Assembly: GCF_010730355.1 (NCBI RefSeq)
Contig: NZ_AP022576.1
Span: 5,704,001-5,768,000 of the forward strand
Source of the DNA: Mycobacterium florentinum
Lineage (GTDB): Bacteria; Actinomycetota; Actinomycetes; Mycobacteriales; Mycobacteriaceae
DNA length: 64,000 bases
Reading direction: 5' to 3'
Positions 51,805-60,558 of the stretch are shown one piece after another. The position numbers were made by a program, and so were the translations under genes. The notes under the pieces were generated by a model. The model was not told the origin of the DNA, made no database searches, and was given only the letters and a program-made list of their open reading frames with translations. Position 1 is the first letter of the stretch, and each line of letters starts with the position of its first letter.

Positions 51805-52457
51805 ATAAGACGGCAGACAACGTAACTTCGGATAGCGACGTCGACGAGGCCGAGGACTACGACGCCGCAGTCGCAGACGACGTCACTGACGACGACGTCA
51901 CTGACGAAGAAGACGCCGGCGACGAGGATGCCGGCGAAGACGACGCCGGCGACGAGGATCCGGCGCCGGCCAAGCGGTCGCAGTTGCGATTGGCGGCGAT
52001 CGTCGGGGCGACCATCATCGTCGCCCTGGCAGCCACCGTCGGGTGGCTGGGTTTCCGTTCGTATCAGTCGCATCAGGCCGAATCGCAGCGCCAGATGTTT
52101 CTTCAGATCGGACGGCAATGCGCGCTGAACCTGACGACGATTGATTGGCAGCACGCCGAGGGAGACGTTCAGCGCGTTCTGGACTCGGCGACTGGTCAGT
52201 TCTACGACCAATTCTCCAAGCGCAAGCAACCTTTCATCGACGTGCTCAAGAAGGCACAGTCCAAGTCGGTGGGAACAATCACCGAAGCGGGTGTGGAATC
52301 CGAGTCGGGCGATAAGGCACAGGTGCTGGTCGCCGTGTCGATCAAGACCACCAATCTCGGTGTGGAGGATCAGGCGCCTCGGCAGTGGCGAATGCGAATC
52401 ACGGTGGAAAAGTCGGGTAGCGATACCAAAATCTCCAACGTCGCCTTTGTCCCATGA
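51768..52457 (+). CDS. Mce-associated membrane protein (Mam)
   Basis: This 229-aa protein starts with about 70 very acidic residues in short DEDAGEDDAG-type repeats. A membrane helix follows at about 78-98 and then an NTF2-like extracytoplasmic domain (QFYDQFSKRKQPFIDVLKKA; RQWRMRITVEKSG). Mam proteins help stabilise Mce complexes. ATG 51768 follows AAGGAG and lies inside mceF, so the genes are coupled. Confidence 0.9.
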   Translation: MAANADTPDGELNKTADNVTSDSDVDEAEDYDAAVADDVTDDDVTDEEDAGDEDAGEDDAGDEDPAPAKRSQLRLAAIVGATIIVALAATVGWLGFRSYQSHQAESQRQMFLQIGRQCALNLTTIDWQHAEGDVQRVLDSATGQFYDQFSKRKQPFIDVLKKAQSKSVGTITEAGVESESGDKAQVLVAVSIKTTNLGVEDQAPRQWRMRITVEKSGSDTKISNVAFVP

Positions 52458-53449
52458 CCAAGCCGAAATCCGAAAAACCAGAAGGGGAATCAGCCACTGT
52501 GGGGGTTCGAACCGACGCTCAACGCAAGCAGGCCGCCGCGAAGGCGAAGACGACCGATTCGGTCGACAGTGACCTCGAAGACACCGAAAACACGGTGTGT
52601 GCCGAGGATTCCGGCGAGGTCGACGCGGTCGAACCCGACGAGGAGGACGGCGAGCAGAGCTCGGAGAACGCTGAATCGGCCGAGGCGAAAAGCCGGCGGC
52701 CGTGGGCACGCGCGCGCGGCGTCATAGGCCGGCGAGCAAGCCATCGTCCGCAACCTCGCGCCGGTGGCGAAAGCAAAACCAAGTCCGAGACCGCCGACGA
52801 CGAATCCGCCCACCCGGTTGAGGAACCACTCGACGACGCAGCGGAAAAGCCTTCGGAAGACCCGGACCTGTTGGACGAGTTGGACAGTGACGAGGCCGAG
52901 GCCGCACTAGCCGACGATGCTGACGTCGAAGATACGGCCGAAGAATCGACGAAAGTCAAACGCCGCATCAGCTGGCCCCAGGTGGTGGTGTACGGGTTGC
53001 TTCCCGCTCTGGCGCTGGTATTGGCCGGGGCCGCGGGATTTTTGAAGTGGCAGGACTCCTCGGCTCGCGAGACGCAGCTCGCGCGTATCGAATCGCTGGC
53101 GGCCGCAAAGGATTCCACGATCGCGTTGCTGTCATACAAGTCCGACACCGTGGAAAAGGACTTGGAAGCCGCCAAAGGTCGGATGACCGGCGCGTTCAAG
53201 GATTCCTACTCGCAGCTGATCAACGATGTGGTGATCCCGGGCGCAAAGAAGGAGCACATCTCCACGACGGCGACCGTGCCGGCGGCGGCGGCGGTTTCAG
53301 CGACTCCCAACCACGCGGTGACTCTGCTGTTCGTCAACCAGACGGCGGTCGTTGACAAGAGTCCGCCCTCCGATTCCGTGTCGAGTGTTCGAGTGACACT
53401 GGACAAGGTCGGCGGACGCTGGTTGATTTCTGGATTCGATCCGGTCTAG
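52454..53449 (+). CDS. Mce-associated membrane protein (Mam), long acidic N-terminus
   Basis: This 331-aa protein has a 170-residue cytoplasmic N-terminus dominated by Glu/Asp/Ser with one basic patch (RRPWARARGVIGRRASHRPQ). A membrane helix follows at about 177-197 and then an NTF2-like domain (MTGAFKDSYSQLINDVVIPG; LLFVNQTAVVD; RVTLDKVGGRWLISGFDPV). Last gene of the mce operon, overlapping the previous gene by 4 nt. Its stop lies 2 bp from a convergent gene's stop. Confidence 0.9.
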   Translation: MTKPKSEKPEGESATVGVRTDAQRKQAAAKAKTTDSVDSDLEDTENTVCAEDSGEVDAVEPDEEDGEQSSENAESAEAKSRRPWARARGVIGRRASHRPQPRAGGESKTKSETADDESAHPVEEPLDDAAEKPSEDPDLLDELDSDEAEAALADDADVEDTAEESTKVKRRISWPQVVVYGLLPALALVLAGAAGFLKWQDSSARETQLARIESLAAAKDSTIALLSYKSDTVEKDLEAAKGRMTGAFKDSYSQLINDVVIPGAKKEHISTTATVPAAAAVSATPNHAVTLLFVNQTAVVDKSPPSDSVSSVRVTLDKVGGRWLISGFDPV

Positions 53450-53451
53450 GG

Positions 53452-53877
53452 CTACAGCGTGACGCGCGACGGCGCGATGCTCTGGCAGACGGTCGATGGC
53501 GTGCCCGGGCTGTTGCTGCCCTCCAAGACGTCCGCGCATCCTTGGCCTTTGACGATGTACGTCGCCCCGGGCCGGTAGGGGTAGTAGACCACCGCGGGCG
53601 TGGGGTCGTATCCCGACCCGCACTGCCCGGCCGATTCGTCGCCGACGATGGATAGGCACACCGTCGCTTCGGTGTGCGCGTGCAGTGTGCACTCGCCCGC
53701 GTGCACCGACGCCATCACCTGATTCACGCCCGAGTTGCTGACCACTTTCGGTCCCTCCAGCACGAACGAGCATTGCCCGCTTCCACCCGGGGGAGATGCG
53801 GACGAATCTGCGGCGTAGTAAACCCCTAGCGGGCAAATCGCCAAAAAGGTTGAAAAGACGCCGAATGTGCGAATCAT
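53452..53877 (-). CDS. Secreted Cys-containing protein, unknown function
   Basis: This 141-aa protein has a signal peptide at about 1-24 and six Cys after it (GQCSF, GECTLH, TVCLS, GQCGSGY, QGCADV, TVCQSI), so three disulfides are likely. YYPYRPGATYIVKGQGC is typical of small mycobacterial secreted beta proteins. No ribosome site precedes ATG 53877. It is convergent with the mce operon. Confidence 0.75.
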   Translation of the reverse strand: MIRTFGVFSTFLAICPLGVYYAADSSASPPGGSGQCSFVLEGPKVVSNSGVNQVMASVHAGECTLHAHTEATVCLSIVGDESAGQCGSGYDPTPAVVYYPYRPGATYIVKGQGCADVLEGSNSPGTPSTVCQSIAPSRVTL

Positions 53878-53982
53878 GTGCTCAGCGTAGCGTAGCTGCA
53901 AACATTTGTGACCAGCTGAATCAAAGTTAAATTACCCGATATCGCTGCAGTGCTGCCTGGAAATCGCTTGTGGCAGCTGATT

Positions 53983-54495
53983 TTAACCAGGCTGGCCGTA
54001 GACCGCGACCAGCACGCTGCGATCCGGGCTGTTCACCGATCGCACGCCGATCTGGGTGTTCGCGCAGTTGGACATGATCGCGAAGTAGTCGGGCCGGTAG
54101 TACCAATTCCCAAGGATGTCAATGCCGTTGATCGACGCTGACGGCAGGATGGCCACAGTTTCGGCGACCGTGCCCCGGTAGCCCGCCGCTTGGGCGCGGG
54201 CCTGCGCGGTCGACCCGTCCGAGCCGATATCGCCGTCGAGGGCCCGGTTTCCGAGGATGTCCTCAGCGTGGCGCTGCGCCGCCAGCTCGAGCGCCGGGTT
54301 GTTCTTCAAGTCGGTCGTGCATCCGGCCTGGCGTTTGACGCTGTAGACGCTTTGGGCGATCCCGTTGTTGAGCCGATTGTTGTCGGCGTTTGCTATCGGC
54401 GCGGCGGTGGCGGCGCCCAGCGCAACTACAGTGGCACTAAACATGGCCAAGGTCGGGAGCGCCGAGGCGCGTCGAGCGAGCTCGCTGGCGGTCAT
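53983..54495 (-). CDS. Secreted CAP (SCP/PR-1) domain protein
   Basis: This 170-aa protein has a signal peptide (about 1-37, ending ANA-DNN) and a CAP-like domain (NPALELAAQRHAEDILGNRA, AQAAGYRGTVAETVAI, GNWYYRPDYFAIMSNCANTQ, IGV). The CAP His and Glu are present (QRHAED, VAETVA). CAP domains are extracellular, often lipid- or metal-binding. Possibly one disulfide (GCTTD to SNCAN). Function unknown. Confidence 0.85.
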   Translation of the reverse strand: MTASELARRASALPTLAMFSATVVALGAATAAPIANADNNRLNNGIAQSVYSVKRQAGCTTDLKNNPALELAAQRHAEDILGNRALDGDIGSDGSTAQARAQAAGYRGTVAETVAILPSASINGIDILGNWYYRPDYFAIMSNCANTQIGVRSVNSPDRSVLVAVYGQPG

Positions 54496-54640
54496 AACTT
54501 GTGATCATTTCACAGTTCAAGCGGCAAATCCACGAGTCAAGACTGCCTGGTACTCCAGTATCGAAATATGTTCCGCCGCCTATCTACTGACCAGTTCGTC
54601 AATTGACCTGGCGTCCGTCCGAGGCCCCGGCGGGGCATCT

Positions 54641-54669
54641 TTGACGCGCGATTAAAAAAGATCTAGAAA
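54641..54669 (+). promoter_or_regulatory. Promoter of the LpqH-like lipoprotein gene
   Basis: TTGACG (54641-54646), 17-bp spacer, TAGAAA (54664-54669). This gives an untranslated leader of about 80 nt before GTG 54757. A GC-rich hairpin with GCCCC/GGGGC arms lies just upstream. The rest of 54496-54756 shows nothing else. Confidence 0.5.
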
Positions 54670-54756
54670 TTCTGAACCTTGGCGTCCTAAAATGCTTGTG
54701 AGCGCCCGCCGGGTGGCGATAGACTTCCAGCACGATCCACGAAGAGGGGGATTGCC

Positions 54757-55200
54757 GTGTCGAATAGGGTTTCGTTGGTCGCTGCAGCCGCGTTGGTGAT
54801 CGGCAGCGGCGCCGCGTGCTCGTCGGAGGCGCTGGCGGAACAAGCCGCGGGAACGTTGCCCCCGGGCTCGGCGCAGGTTGCCATCGACGGCAATCAACTC
54901 CCCGCCATGCAGTCCGTACGGTGCGCGCCGCCGGAGCGGCACTTGAGCACGATCTCCGCGGGCAATGACGAGTCGGGCCTAACCGTGATGGTGTCCAACG
55001 CGGGCAAGCTCACCGTTGAATTTGTCCGGATCCGTAATCTCGACGGCTTTTCCGGTGACTACAACCAGGGTCTGGCAGGCAACGACGCCACCGTCGTTCT
55101 AAACGACAGCACGTACCAGATTGCCGGTGTCGCGGTGGGTTACGGCCCGAAGTCTCCCGAGCCGACGAAGACGCCCTTCACGATCAAGGTGTCGTGCTGA
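54757..55200 (+). CDS. LpqH (19-kDa antigen)-family lipoprotein
   Basis: This 147-aa protein has a signal with lipobox GAAC (Cys21). The LpqH-type domain reads QVAIDGNQLPAMQSVRC, GLTVMVSNAGKLTVEFVRIR, DGFSGDYNQGLAGNDATVVL, ending FTIKVSC. The two Cys of the mature domain probably form the conserved disulfide. LpqH proteins are surface lipoproteins and TLR2 ligands. GTG 54757 follows AGAGGGGG. Confidence 0.9.
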   Translation: MSNRVSLVAAAALVIGSGAACSSEALAEQAAGTLPPGSAQVAIDGNQLPAMQSVRCAPPERHLSTISAGNDESGLTVMVSNAGKLTVEFVRIRNLDGFSGDYNQGLAGNDATVVLNDSTYQIAGVAVGYGPKSPEPTKTPFTIKVSC

Positions 55201-55255
55201 CCGACCGACGCATCACGTAAGTCGCGTGCCGGTTTACCCGGTTTTACCTGGGCAG

Positions 55256-56158
55256 TTATCTGATGTTCGAGGCCAGGTCACCCGACAATGCGCCGAGCTG
55301 CTGGCTCCACGTGCCCCAATCGTTGCCGCCCCCGGCTCCCAAATCGAAGTGGCCATTGTGTCCGCCGGCGGCGCGGTAGCTTGCGTAAAAGTCGCGGCAG
55401 GTGCTCTGCCAGATATCCGGGAACGCGCCGACCGCGCCACCGTCGCTGGGGCTGCCGGCGGCCGGGCTGAACACCCACAGTCGGGTGTTCTGGTCGACCA
55501 GTCGCACCACGTGCACATTCGGGGAATGCCATTGCCAACGGCCGAACTGGGGCGCCCCCCACATGTTCACCGGATCGACGCCGCCTTCATTCTTCAGAAC
55601 GTTGGTGATGGCACCGTTGACCCCGGTCCGTTCGGGAGTGAGCACGCCCGACAGCGATCCCGCGTAACGAAATCGGTCGGGATGGAAGGTGGCGAGCGCT
55701 AACGCGGCGTAACCGCCTTGTGCGGCACCGACGGCGCCGTGCCCGCCCGGCGCCAATCCTTTGTTGGCGGCCAACCAATCCGGGAGCTCGCTCGACAAGA
55801 AGGTATCCCACTGCTTGCCGCGGTCCTGGTCCCAATCGGTGTACATGCTGTAGGCGCCGTCGGCGGGTGCGACGACTGAGATTCCCTTGCCCGCAAGTGT
55901 ATTCATGGCGTTACCGGCCGTGACCCAGTTGCTCACACCCGGTGCGGCGTTGAACGCGTCCAGGAGATACACCGCGTGCGGTCCGCCGCCCATAAAGGCC
56001 ACCGGGATGTCGCGACCCATTGCCGCCGAAGGCACCATGAGGGATTCGAAGTTCGGGGCCGCCTGGACGGTAACGGTGGAACTGGCTGTCGCCGTGATGC
56101 CCCACAGCGCGACGGCGAGGATGACAGCGCTGGCAACCCGCATCGACAAAGCTTTCAC
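55256..56158 (-). CDS. MPT51-type antigen 85 paralogue (non-catalytic)
   Basis: This 300-aa secreted alpha/beta-hydrolase-fold protein has a signal peptide of about 28 residues. Patterns FESLMVPSAAMGRDIPVAFM, HAVYLLDAFNAAPGVSNWV and HGAVGAAQGGYAALALATFH match MPT51. Where antigen 85 has its nucleophile Ser (GLSMAGS) the sequence is GAAQGGY, so it should not be a mycolyltransferase; MPT51 binds fibronectin or carbohydrate. GTG 56158 follows GAGG at five bases. Length equals MPT51. Confidence 0.92.
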   Translation of the reverse strand: MKALSMRVASAVILAVALWGITATASSTVTVQAAPNFESLMVPSAAMGRDIPVAFMGGGPHAVYLLDAFNAAPGVSNWVTAGNAMNTLAGKGISVVAPADGAYSMYTDWDQDRGKQWDTFLSSELPDWLAANKGLAPGGHGAVGAAQGGYAALALATFHPDRFRYAGSLSGVLTPERTGVNGAITNVLKNEGGVDPVNMWGAPQFGRWQWHSPNVHVVRLVDQNTRLWVFSPAAGSPSDGGAVGAFPDIWQSTCRDFYASYRAAGGHNGHFDLGAGGGNDWGTWSQQLGALSGDLASNIR

Positions 56159-56185
56159 ATCAACCTCATTCGTCCACCGCCACAC

Positions 56186-56213
56186 CAATTGCGGTAATGC
56201 AATTGGCAATTGC
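56186..56213. promoter_or_regulatory. Triple CAATTGC inverted repeat upstream of MPT51-like gene
   Basis: CAATTGC (56186-56192), GCAATTG (56199-56205) and CAATTGC (56207-56213) alternate in orientation. The last two form a perfect 15-bp palindrome. Lying 28-55 bp from the GTG start, they may be an operator array. The rest of the 348-bp gap to 56506 shows no gene. Confidence 0.45.
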
Positions 56214-56506
56214 TAAACAGTCAACCACTATTCGCTGCTGCGCGGCAAGATCCGGAGCCGTCAAACGAGTCCGATAATCCGGTGCTGTCATGTTGCTCGG
56301 CTAGCGAACGGGCGAAGGCGCGTGGATCGCCGGCATTGTTGCCGGTCGGCGAACGATCATTGGTAGAGATCATCGGGCGCGCCGTCGGCGTCGAACATGA
56401 TGTCGTCGGATGCGCGAACGATCTTTCGCTCGCCACGATAGAAGGCCTACACTCGAGCTTGTTAGGTTGAGGCGAAGCCAAAGCAGTACGGAAAAGGTGA
56501 TCACAC

Positions 56507-56617
56507 ATGGATCAGTACCCCGACTACGACGCGAGTGACGAGCTGGAATACGGCATTGCGGCGCTCGCGTGGCTCGCCAGGGGCCAGTACCCGCCGCCCT
56601 ACTACGGCTCGAACTAG
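56507..56617 (+). CDS. 36-aa small acidic/aromatic protein
   Basis: ATG 56507 opens a 36-codon gene reading MDQYPDYDASDELEYGIAAL, then an AWLARGQYPPPYYGSN end. It has AAAAGG upstream, high-GC codon third positions and a Tyr-rich pattern: acidic N-terminus, short helix, PPPYY tail. It looks like a true small protein, though I know no function. It stands between the divergent MPT51-like gene and the LLM cluster. Confidence 0.5.
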   Translation: MDQYPDYDASDELEYGIAALAWLARGQYPPPYYGSN

Positions 56618-57077
56618 CGCACGTCTGAGCCGCGGTGATCACTGGCTCTCGCGGCTAACCAGCAGAAACGTCGCTGGCTTGACCCCCTGGCATGCCGGTG
56701 ACCACCCGGTTGCAACCGCAATCGACCGACGTCGGTGTTGACTTCCCCGCGTCGCGATAACCGGCACCCGGCTGCCATTTAACGTCGCTTCAAATTTTCC
56801 TTGTGCGTCCGCAGGGTGGCCCTCACGGCATTGCCGCGGGACTGCTCAACCTCGGCGGGCGGATCCTGGTGCGGTCTCCGAACGATCCGAGTCGAGGCGA
56901 AGCCAAGCCGCCGAGATCCTCCCCGACGCGCCCCGGTAGTCCTCGATCCACCGTCGCGATCAATCGCATTCGCCGGGCACGAAGGGTATGGCTTTTCCTC
57001 GCCGACCGGATATGGTAGACGTGTGAACGATCGTTCTCACACGATTGCACAATGAAGTCAATCCGAGGAGCGCAGTC
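56618..57077. other. Gene-free region upstream of LLM-APH-LLM cluster
   Basis: This 460-bp stretch has no convincing gene. It ends with the promoter area of the LLM gene: TATGGT near 57012, the palindrome at 57025-57036 and a GAGGAG ribosome site. Short frames here are Arg/Pro-rich and unsupported. Confidence 0.5.
57025..57036. promoter_or_regulatory. Perfect palindrome GAACGATCGTTC upstream of LLM gene
   Basis: This 12-bp palindrome sits 42 bp upstream of ATG 57078, just after a possible -10 (TATGGT). GTGT and TCACAC flanks extend the symmetry. It is nearly the same as 34750-34761. A TetR-type repressor shared by both loci is likely. Confidence 0.55.
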
Positions 57078-58127
57078 ATGACGCTATTCGCCCACAGTCG
57101 CGTCGGAGTATCGCTGCCGATGCTCAATCAGCCCTACGAGCGCTACCCCGAATTCGCCGCGCTGGCCGAGGATGCGGGCTTCGATTCGGTCTGGGACTAC
57201 GAGTTCTACCGAAACCCGTTTATTACTCATGCGCTCAACGCGCGGGCGACGTCGCGGATTCAGTTGGGCACCGGGATCGCGACCGCTGCACCGCGCACCC
57301 CCTACGAGATGGCCAATGCCGCAGCGGATGTCGACGAGCTGTCCAACGGGCGAACGCTGTTGGGTCTGGGCACCGGCGGCGCCGGTTGGATGGAATGCTT
57401 CAACGGTACGGAGATCGACCGCCCGCTCAAGCGCATTCGCGAATACGTTCATGTGGTGCGCCAACTTTGGCGGCACTTCGAGACGGACGAACCGTTCGAC
57501 TTTCAGGGCGAGATCTACCGCGCATCCAGCCCGCCGCTCAACCCCTGGGGCACCCGTGATCTGGTGCGCCCGCAGATCCCGATTTATCTGGCGGGATTGA
57601 GGCCGGGGATGCTTCGGTTGGCCGGTGAAGTGGCAGACGGGGTGTTCGGATTCCTGCCTACACCGTCGTTTGTCCAACAGCATGTTCTGCCCAATGTCGC
57701 TGCGGGCGCCGCGAAGGCCGGTCGAGACCCGTCGGACATCGACGTCACCGCGCTGGTGATTTGCAGCGTGTCGCGCGATCGCGACGAAGCGCTGCGCCGG
57801 GCCCGCATCAACGTCGGCAACTATGTCGCCTATCCGGTGAGTTCTGTCGTCGTCGAGTTCATGGGACTGCAGGAGGAGCGCGACTATGTGCTGCGCCGGC
57901 TCCTCGAGGACGGACCCGCCGCGCTGGCGACTGCGGCATCCGACGCGTTGCTGCAAGCATTTTCGGTCGCCGGTACCCCCGACGAGGTGGCCGGTCAACT
58001 CGCCGCTTATGACGGCGTGCTGCCGCACATCGTCTTGCACACGCCGTACGTGCCGCCGATCGATCAGGAGTCAAGCGAGGACGCGTTCCGGTCGATGGTG
58101 CAGGCATTCGCGCGGATCAATGCCTGA
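57078..58127 (+). CDS. LLM-class (probably F420-dependent) oxidoreductase
   Basis: This 349-aa TIM-barrel protein contains LAEDAGFDSVWDYEFYRNPF, GTGIATAAPRTPYEMANAAA, LSNGRTLLGLGTGGAGWMEC, PIYLAGLRPGMLRLAGEVAD. The pattern fits F420-dependent LLM enzymes such as N5,N10-methylene-H4MPT reductase-like proteins of mycobacteria. ATG 57078 follows GAGGAG. It is the first gene of a cluster with the APH-like gene 12 bp on and another LLM gene. Confidence 0.9.
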   Translation: MTLFAHSRVGVSLPMLNQPYERYPEFAALAEDAGFDSVWDYEFYRNPFITHALNARATSRIQLGTGIATAAPRTPYEMANAAADVDELSNGRTLLGLGTGGAGWMECFNGTEIDRPLKRIREYVHVVRQLWRHFETDEPFDFQGEIYRASSPPLNPWGTRDLVRPQIPIYLAGLRPGMLRLAGEVADGVFGFLPTPSFVQQHVLPNVAAGAAKAGRDPSDIDVTALVICSVSRDRDEALRRARINVGNYVAYPVSSVVVEFMGLQEERDYVLRRLLEDGPAALATAASDALLQAFSVAGTPDEVAGQLAAYDGVLPHIVLHTPYVPPIDQESSEDAFRSMVQAFARINA

Positions 58128-58139
58128 CGCGGCCACACC

Positions 58140-59360
58140 GTGTCCGTTCAAGCTCGCCTGGCACGTGCCACACTCGCGACTCGGATCGCTTACCACGTCG
58201 CCAACGAGCGCATCACGAATCCGCGTCCCGTCACGCTGCGGGAGGTTCCGCCGACGCCGGAGCACCTCACCGACGAATGGCTGACGCTGGCCCTGTGCCG
58301 GGGAACCCCGGGTGCGAAAGTTCTGGGCCACAGCCTCGGTCCACGCAGCGACGGAACCTCGTCGCGACGAACGTTGCGGGTGGAGTTCGACGACGTCGGT
58401 CGCGAGGCCGGTCTCAACGAATGGCTTTTCACCAAGTCCGGGCCTGGATTCATGACGCGGCTGGTGTCGGCGGCGGTGGGGCTGGGCGAGATCGAGGCAT
58501 CGTTCTACGCTCAGCTGCGCGCCGAACTCCCGATCGAGGCTCCGGCCACTCGGTACTCGGCGTACGACCCCGCGACCAGTCGTCAGCTGCTGATCATCGA
58601 CGACGTATCGCGCACCAGGGAAGCGCATTTCGGCACGATCCTCACGCGCCAGCTCGACCGCGCACAGGCCGGGCAGCTGATCGACACGCTGGCTGCGCTC
58701 CACGCCCCATTCTGGGGCACTGCGCTGCACCGGCGTTTCGGCCACTGGCTGCTCGACTCGCATGAGTGGATGGCGCGGTTGAACATCACCATCAATGCTC
58801 CCAAGCGGATCCTGGTGGGCTTTTCACGTGCGCGAGAGGTGATACCCACCAAGCTCTTTCGCCGCCGCAAAGAAGTACCGGACGCACTGATGAGATCGCT
58901 GAAGATCAATATCGAGGGCCCGCAAACCTTGCTGCACGGCGACGTGCATCCCGGAAACTGGTATGTGACAGGCGATAACCAAATGGGCCTGTACGACTGG
59001 CAGTGTGCGGTGCGCGGGGGAGCGGCCCGTGACGTCGCCTACGCGTTAGCCACGCATCTGACCGTGGAGGACCGCCGCGCGTGGGAGCGAGACTTGCTCG
59101 CCCGTTATTTCGATCGGCTGACCGCGGCAGGCTGCCGAGTTCCCACCGCCGGGGCCGCATTCCTGGCGTATCGGCAACAGATGTTCCACGCCATGTTCAT
59201 GTGGTTGGTCACCATTGGGCGTTACCGGTTGCAGCCCGAGATGCAGCCGAGGGACGTCACGCTGGAGAGTGTGCGCCGAACCTGCCAGGCGGCAGCGGAT
59301 CTCGATTCATTGGACGCAATCACCGGGCGCAATCGCGATCGGGTGGTAATGGGCAGTTGA
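58140..59360 (+). CDS. APH/choline-kinase-like phosphotransferase
   Basis: This 406-aa protein has catalytic loop TLLHGDVHPGNWYV and metal motif GLYDWQCAVRGGAARDVAYA, with RQLLIIDDVS in the hinge region. It belongs to the same broad family as 38688-39794, though the two are only distantly alike. It probably phosphorylates a small hydroxylated metabolite made or used by the adjacent LLM enzymes. GTG 58140 is plausible but has no clear ribosome site; coupling to the upstream gene may suffice. Confidence 0.87.
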   Translation: MSVQARLARATLATRIAYHVANERITNPRPVTLREVPPTPEHLTDEWLTLALCRGTPGAKVLGHSLGPRSDGTSSRRTLRVEFDDVGREAGLNEWLFTKSGPGFMTRLVSAAVGLGEIEASFYAQLRAELPIEAPATRYSAYDPATSRQLLIIDDVSRTREAHFGTILTRQLDRAQAGQLIDTLAALHAPFWGTALHRRFGHWLLDSHEWMARLNITINAPKRILVGFSRAREVIPTKLFRRRKEVPDALMRSLKINIEGPQTLLHGDVHPGNWYVTGDNQMGLYDWQCAVRGGAARDVAYALATHLTVEDRRAWERDLLARYFDRLTAAGCRVPTAGAAFLAYRQQMFHAMFMWLVTIGRYRLQPEMQPRDVTLESVRRTCQAAADLDSLDAITGRNRDRVVMGS

Positions 59361-59384
59361 AGACAAATGCGAAAGGAACCACGC

Positions 59385-60551
59385 ATGTCCAGAAGTGTTG
59401 AAGTAGGCGTGAACTACTGGCCGAGCCGGTACTTGCCGCCACAGGCCGGTGCGGAGTTCGCCAGCCAGCTGGAAGCCACCGGCGTCGTGGATTGGTTCCA
59501 GACCTGGGATCAGCTGGTGAGCTTCCTTCCTCAGGCGCTGTGGCGACCTGACGTCACGCCGATGGCCCGGCTCACCGCCGACTGCGATTCCTACTACAAC
59601 GCCGCCATGGTGGCGGTGCTGGCCGCGAACGCAACCACTCGGTTGAACATCACCACGACGCTGGACGCGGTTCGCAACGGTCCGGCCGAATTGTTGCAGC
59701 AGATGTTGACGTTGGCCGCGGCGACCCCCGCCACCGTGGCACTGCAGTTTGCGGCCGGTGAGCTCAAGCAGTGTAAGCCGTTCGGGTGGAAGCGATCTCA
59801 GGGCCTGGCCCGCATGGAGGACATCTTTGTGATCGTCCGCAAGATGCTCGCATCCGACGGTCTCATCGACCACGAGGGCAAACACTGGACCTACGACGGC
59901 GCCTGGATCGGCAGCCACTTCCCCAAAATTCCCAAGCTCTGGGCGCTTGGCGGCGGCCCGCAGTTGATCGATATTGCGACATCCCATGCCGACGGGTTCA
60001 TCAGCATGGTCCCGAGCGCATTCGCCAGCCCCGACCAGTGGGCGTCGCAAGTGGACGAAATCCGCGCCCAACTCGAGCGCAAGGGCCGTGATCCGCAGGC
60101 ATTCACCTGTGGCTTCTGGCCGTTCGTCCTGCTTTACCAGAACGACGATCAGCGCGAACGCCTCGTGAACAACCCCATCACCAAGTGGATGACGGCTGCA
60201 TTCGGGCGGCTTCACCACGGCGCGTGGAAAGGCGAAGGAATCGATCTCATCTTCCCCGAGGATTGGCATTACGCCCTACGGATGCTGCCGCATCAAATGA
60301 GCCGGGCCGAGGTCGACGACGTGGTAGCCCGCGTGACACCGGAGATGATCGAAAAGTCCTGGCTGATGGGAACACCGGAGGAAGTCGCCGCGCAGTTACG
60401 GCCATGGGTAGATGCCGGCGCGGACTACATCGCGCCCAGCGACCTGGCACCGTCGATCATGGAGCCTGAGGAACAGCCGGAGGTTCTGGCGGCGATGATC
60501 GAACTCTGCGCCCAGCTGCGTGTCGGCAGCGGCGCGACGGTCGCAACGTAG
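59385..60551 (+). CDS. LLM-class (probably F420-dependent) oxidoreductase, paralogue of 37537
   Basis: This 388-aa protein has WFQTWDQLVSFLPQALWRPD, KQCKPFGWKRSQGLARMEDI, LWALGGGPQLIDIATSHADG, PEDWHYALRMLPHQMSRAEV and SWLMGTPEEVAAQLRPWVDA. Each block aligns with the protein at 37537-38691, so they are paralogues in two APH-LLM clusters on either side of the mce operon. ATG 59385 follows AAAGGA. The reaction is unknown. Confidence 0.9.
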   Translation: MSRSVEVGVNYWPSRYLPPQAGAEFASQLEATGVVDWFQTWDQLVSFLPQALWRPDVTPMARLTADCDSYYNAAMVAVLAANATTRLNITTTLDAVRNGPAELLQQMLTLAAATPATVALQFAAGELKQCKPFGWKRSQGLARMEDIFVIVRKMLASDGLIDHEGKHWTYDGAWIGSHFPKIPKLWALGGGPQLIDIATSHADGFISMVPSAFASPDQWASQVDEIRAQLERKGRDPQAFTCGFWPFVLLYQNDDQRERLVNNPITKWMTAAFGRLHHGAWKGEGIDLIFPEDWHYALRMLPHQMSRAEVDDVVARVTPEMIEKSWLMGTPEEVAAQLRPWVDAGADYIAPSDLAPSIMEPEEQPEVLAAMIELCAQLRVGSGATVAT

Positions 60552-60558
60552 CGAACGA

